Shown: positions 59,140 through 64,000 of the stretch, piece after piece
How the letters are laid out: each line of letters starts with the position of its first letter
How positions within the stretch are numbered: position 1 is the first letter of the stretch
Assembly: GCA_964017195.1 (NCBI GenBank)
Contig: OZ024892.1
Coordinates: forward strand, 7,396,366 to 7,460,365
Length of the DNA stretch: 64,000 bases
Origin: Siderastrea radians
Lineage: Eukaryota > Cnidaria > Anthozoa > Scleractinia > Rhizangiidae
Reading direction: 5' to 3'
The notes under the pieces: model-generated
Told to the model about the DNA's origin: nothing
What the model saw: only the letters and a program-made list of their open reading frames with translations
Database searches by the model: none
Program-made: the position numbers and the translations under genes

Positions 59140-61479
59140 TCAAATCAGAAACGCGCCAAAGTAGGTATGACCGCTCCACATGTAAAGTTTGACGGAGAAA
59201 CGCACAGCCAACGTTATGACGTCACCCGCCTTCAGGTTGAACACCCCGCCTGCTTCCAAAGGTCCTTCGCCCTTTCCTTGATCTAGTGGCTGAATCATGG
59301 TAATGATTTTGTTGTTCACACGCACAAAGACCCTTCCTGTGCTGTGAAAGTAAAGTTGTGCGAAGATGTAGTACCGTCCAGGGGTGGGCACAGTCAGTTT
59401 TCCGTCTTTGTACGTCATACCACCTACAAGATGGCTGTGTGTGTTACTGACATCCCAGTCTTTGATCACTGAAAGGCAAATTAGAATCGCTGTCAGGCAA
59501 GCTAGAAACGCCATTGCAGCTTTACTGTGGATTTACACCGGGGCCATAATTGGGTCATAATCTTATTTCAAAAATGTAGGAAACCGAGGCGGTTTAACTG
59601 CGATTTTTAACTTTGTCCATTTAGATTCTGAATGATTCCAAAAAGTCTGGTTTGGTTCTGCTCCAAAATATTGGGAAAAAAAAACAACCTTTGTCGGTAT
59701 CTACGTAGAAAACATATTAAGTGTCAGGTAAACAGCTTACTCTCCATAAATAGCCTGTGATGACAAAAAGGATTTTTGAGGACATTTCCCAAATTTCTTT
59801 TAGATGACCCTTAATACCTGCATTTGCTTGATAAAACACTGCGTTTTTATTGGCAGCCTCGATGTGAGCAGAAGGCTTGTTTGGATCCTGCGGTAGAAAA
59901 GAAAGAGAAATATTGGTGCGACATGTCTAACATTACTGATAAGTGTGAATATGGTTAACCTAAGATTTGACATTTTTTTAACTGATTATGCTCATAACTA
60001 AAAGCTGAGAAAATGACAAGGGTACTGCAACTTATAAATTACAGCTAAGAAATGTAAATAACTGTCAGCTCAGAAAATTTCAACTTAAGATTCCTTCCTT
60101 GAAGTCAGGAACTCTTTACTTTAAGCTGCATGTGAAGAACTGAGAGCTGTAAAGTTATATCATTCGTGTTCATGAAGCTACAACATTTTTATAAACCAGC
60201 CATTTCTTTTGGAATTTCTTAGAAAAAGCATTAACTCTGAGGACCTCCAATGTATAGAAATTTTTTAACGTGAAGTTTCGCATCAGAATGTTTGTGTCTG
60301 TTACCTGAAGAGGACACTTGCAAGGTGTTCCTTTATCCCCTTTATCACCTTTGGTTCCTGTGTCTCCTTTTTCTCCCTTTTCGCCCTAAAAAAATCAATA
60401 AAGTTTTAGATTTGGTATATGTGAGATTCACATTTTGGTTTTACGCGCTAAGTCTGTTTAGTGGCATCATCACTGATTGATTACTTTACACAACAGGGCC
60501 TGGTTTGTCAAAGCTAACCCAGGATTAGCATCAATTTTTAATTCACTTTTATTAACGACGTGGATTCCAGTAAATTATTTTCACTTAACAACTTGCCGGA
60601 CTTTGGCTGCTTTCAAACTGTCAATTAAAGTTAGTAGCTCTAATGCTTTTGAGCAAAACTAAGTCAAGACTTTGGTCGATATTTGACCCATTGTTAGCGC
60701 AAATCGGCTTTTGAACAACCGGCCCCAGAAGTACAAAGAGAAAGTCTTAAGAATTGACGAGTGTAAAAATTGTAATACTATATGTTACCTTTTGGCCGCC
60801 TTTTCCATGAACATTGATGGTAATGGGAGTACCTGGAGATGCGCAAACTTTCTGTGAAACAAAACTGAATGAGATTGAGGAAAACGTTTCGGATACACGA
60901 ATTTTGTATTGAACTCATCTTGAATAAGTAAAGTTGAACGTTTACGTACGATCCAGTCTGAAACAAGATCTTCTGGTCCAGGCGACCTTGTTTTATTTAA
61001 TTTTTTTAAGGCCAAAAGTTTATTTTTGGTTTTAGTGGAACAGTGAAATTAGTACTAAATTGGAGCTACAACAACTTCTTGAACTACAGACGTGAAGGTG
61101 ATTTATACTAAGTCGGCAAATAAAACTCGGGCTTTTAAAAGTTCGGAAACATTTCAATTTTTTGTGAAACGTGCAATAAAATCATTTTTTCTCGATGGTG
61201 AATATTCCAACACGGCTTCAAGACGATGATTGTTGAGCGAGGTTCTTGGCCGTTCTAGTCAGTTCCCCCGGTGGGGTTAGCCGGTTCAAACGCGACTATC
61301 TCCGAAAGAGAGAAACGACTTGACTACGCCTGTCTGCAACAAAAAGATCGAAACATTGAGAAGCTATTCCCTGGATTAAAAAATGACAATAATCTTACTT
61401 TGTTTCCAGTTGTATTATCTGCTTGGCAGAAACACAAGTTGGCGCAAATCAGGCCAACAAAGATAAAAAGGAACTTCAT
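59140..61479 (-). CDS. Secreted collagen-TNF domain protein, copy C
   Basis: Exons 61,479-61,399 (signal MKFLFIFVGLICANLCFC), 60,851-60,789 (KVCASPGTPITINVHGKGGQ), 60,385-60,305 (seven collagen triplets, CKC), 59,887-59,818 (PSAHIEAANKNAVFYQ) and 59,468-59,140 (TNF domain, ending TYFGAFLI) give 207 residues with the same phases as A and B. The 3' flank is A-type, the signal exon B-type. A possible AATAAA is at 58,945-58,940. Upstream stands the only intact second signal exon. The role (extracellular trimeric ligand or defence protein) is inferred from the domains. Confidence 0.85.
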
Positions 61480-61727
61480 CTCGACAGCGCTGAACTTGAC
61501 TCCGCAAAATAAGAACATAGAATGAGTCACCTACGAAATGGTTGTTTACTTTAAAAAGACGCCTTTTATAAAAGGCAAGTAAAAACAAGAACTGCCTTTC
61601 TAAAAAAAGGCTTATGTGCTTATCTTTTAGTGCATGATGTAATAACTCATGACGAGGCATTCATATTTTATTCATATTCAAAGAACTCGAATTTCTTTCT
61701 TGTTTAGTAATACGTGGGCTTATTTTT

Positions 61728-61919
61728 TCAGTCCTCTCGTTTTCCATCGAAAATGGCTGAATGAGAAGAATTTTTTCTAGCAGCTGCAACTAATACACAA
61801 CTGGTTGACATGAGATTCTCCTTATCTGTCCTGTTTTGCACTTTCATCATACTTCTCGTAGATGAAAAATACATATGGCGTGAGACAGCCAAAACATACT
61901 CAGATTTTTCTGTAGCCAC
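61728..61919 (-). other. Conserved upstream block with open frame (63 codons)
   Basis: MATEKSEY.. is open here and at 46,629-46,820. The same block at 19,995-20,221 has a stop at codon 16 and indels. It lies between the two signal exons. Conservation is at the DNA level throughout the unit, so I do not call a protein. Confidence 0.3.
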
Positions 61920-62825
61920 GCTTGACTAAGTACTGAACAAAAAAATTCATAAAAAAATAGATATGACAAGCTTAACAAAGGAAATAGCCGGAAGGTAACA
62001 GATGCCTCCAGCCACTTTTTCCATGCAAATTCATACAAGACTTGAAACTTTCAAACCGCAAATAATAATACTGGCCTCGAAAATTAGCCTGCTTTGTTAC
62101 TTTACGTACGACGCCCTTTTTATTTCTGATATTATTGTTCTTAAATTATTTTTGGGCGTTATTGATGCCAGTTAGGTCACACGACAGAATGATGCAAAAA
62201 ATATTTTAAAATAATATTGTTGACTGTTTTCTAGTTCGTTTTGAACAGCTAATAAATATTAGGGAGAATAGATCATACTTTTTGAGCGGGTTATTGACTT
62301 TATTGCGATTAAAAATATTTATATTTTATTATTGAAAGCCGTAAACATGATTATTGCAAAGAAAAGGCCATTAACCAAAATGTCCTGGATTCGCTGCTGC
62401 TCCAGAAATGTTTCATGCACTTAATGCAGCATAATAAACAGCACCACAGGAGAAGGACTGCTCAGTAGCTTACATTTTATTCACGACTTAGACAAAAGTT
62501 GGAACGACTTAGTCAAAAGTTGGGACCACTTTGTACAGCATAATAAGCATCACAACAGTAAAGTCCGGTGAAACGCCGGCACACTTTTATGAAATTCCGA
62601 AAGGCTCAAGAGGTTTCTGGATCAAATTTGTTACTCCATTTTAGCTATAAACTTTAAACTGCTGTTTAAGTTTTGAAATTAGGAATATATGAAATTCTGT
62701 TTAAGTTTTACTGTTCACGCTGAGAAGGAGGATCGAGACGGCATGACCACGGCTGTTTCACCGCACAATGGCATGGAAGTTATTTCGTAGATGAAACGAA
62801 TTACAATCAAAGATGTGAATCTTAC

Positions 62826-62906
62826 GTGATTTTCTGATGTATTTCCCGCTCGGCAGAAATACAAATTGGCGCAAACCAGGGCAACGAAGGCAAAAACGAA
62901 CTTCAT
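62826..62906 (-). CDS. Second signal-peptide exon, intact (unit 3)
   Basis: ATG at 62,906, then MKFVFAFVALVCANLYFCRA, ending at donor CAC|GTAAGA after 27 codons: the same length and phase 0 as the exon at 61,479. It could splice to the 60,851 exon as an alternative first exon of copy C, or be the start of a further gene lost by deletion. The mature N terminus would be GNTSENH instead of DNTTGNK. Confidence 0.6.
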
Positions 62907-63800
62907 CTTGACATGCAGCTCAGGCTAAAATCAACGCTGCGAATTAAGGAGTTAGAAGGAGTCATATGAAATGATTGTTTGATAAAATGTCTTTTATAAA
63001 AGGCAAGTAAAAAGAAGAACTGCATTAACTAAAAAAGGACCCACATGCTTATCGTTTAGGGCATGATGCAATAACTGATGACGAGGCACTCATATTTGAT
63101 TAATATTCTGAGGACTTGAAATTACTTCTTGTTCAGGAATTAGGCGTGATTTGATATTTTTTCAGAGCCCACTATCAAGCCACGTAGAAAGTTACTGTGT
63201 ACGTAGAGATTAGCAACGTAGAACTATTCTTTCAAGGTGCACGAATACATGTACGGTTCGGTTTGTCGATATATCGCAAAAACACAGTGTAGTTTTTCTT
63301 CCAGTTTCTCTCTATATTTTGTACCTGAAAGGTTTCGTGAAATAAAGCAAACAAGATTATTAGCATATCCATCAGACATTTTCGTTTTGTGGAAATCCAT
63401 CAGACATTTTCGTTTTGTGCAAACATCATCCATAGCTACAACCCAGGAAGTAAGTTATGTAGCTGTGACATAATTGTAACCGTTTAAGCCTCAATAGTGA
63501 TCAGCATCAAATTTCTCCTCGCCATATCAGTGCATTACAACCCATACAAGTCATAAGAATTAAGAAATTGATCACTGAAGATGAATTGTCTTGATCTTTT
63601 AACAAGTTCTCCCAACTAGTGCTCAAAAGAAGCCTGTCAGATAACATCAAAACAAACGGACTTTCTGTATTTCTAATTTTTGTTAATTTTTGTAAATTAT
63701 TTTAGTACTAAGTTTTTGTTATAAATAGTTTTTAATTAAGTTTCTGGCAGGTCCCCACCAGCCTTTAGGTTGCCTCAAACCAACCTGCCTCAACAAAAAG

Positions 63801-63832
<32 letters not shown>

Positions 63833-64000
63833 CAAAACACGTAAGCTTGTGTGAAATTAGGCAATAATTTCACGCGCGTTTTGTCAAAATTCTAGTTATT
63901 TCCCTCGCCTTTCGCAAGTGAAAGTATTTCCTAATTTTACGAGTATACCATTTGATTAGCTTTTAATATCATGGGTGACAAATTACACTCACTATCGTGG

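Overview
This 64 kb window looks like repeat-dense accessory DNA from an AT-rich metazoan genome. A cnidarian, probably an anthozoan such as a coral, is the best guess. Evidence: short exons with GT-AG borders, small secreted collagen-TNF-domain genes, a DIRS tyrosine-recombinase retroelement, tRNA-derived SINEs, and many palindromic MITE-like repeats. The species call is inference; nothing here names it.

Layout. 1-16.3 kb is mostly mobile-element debris: a frameshifted CCHC 'gag-like' ORF (218-1383, minus), a LINE tail fragment, two related SINEs, palindromic MITEs, a nested TIR element with a Harbinger-like insertion (TTA target duplication), and a Tudor-like exon (15,388-15,597) between inverted repeat arrays.

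From about 17 kb on, the window is a diverged tandem segmental duplication. Each unit carries a five-exon minus-strand gene for a small secreted protein: signal peptide, seven collagen triplets, TNF-homology domain. The three genes (A 17,331-19,759; B 43,234-46,386; C 59,140-61,479) have intact exons and matching splice phases. A fourth copy survives only as a 3'-UTR remnant near 57.56 kb. Each unit also has a second signal-peptide exon further upstream, intact only next to gene C. Units 1 and 2 carry complementary broken parts of a glucose-6-phosphatase gene: exons 1-2 at 28.66-29.61 kb, exon 3 and an exon-1 stump at 51.7-54.2 kb.

Because the units are paralogous, mobile insertions can be read against empty sites in their sisters. 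They include: a 3,664 bp Tc1/mariner-type transposon (20,430-24,093), a CAGGGG-TIR element in an intron of gene B, a 41 bp hairpin insertion with a 5 bp target duplication, a 290 bp fold-back element with a 9 bp duplication, and a 4.5 kb TIR element with a 7-8 bp duplication.

The most striking system is the 3,664 bp transposon. It has 30 bp TIRs at a TA site and encodes an intact DD34E transposase. Divergently from that it carries a spliced gene with a complete DM (doublesex/mab-3) zinc-binding domain, a CUE/DMA-like helical segment and a zinc-ribbon-like tail. I know of no described Tc1/mariner element carrying a DMRT-like gene, but I could not search. A second unusual structure is an array of seven alternating dyad repeats with compensating stem changes (34,613-34,950) upstream of the DIRS gag-like ORF.
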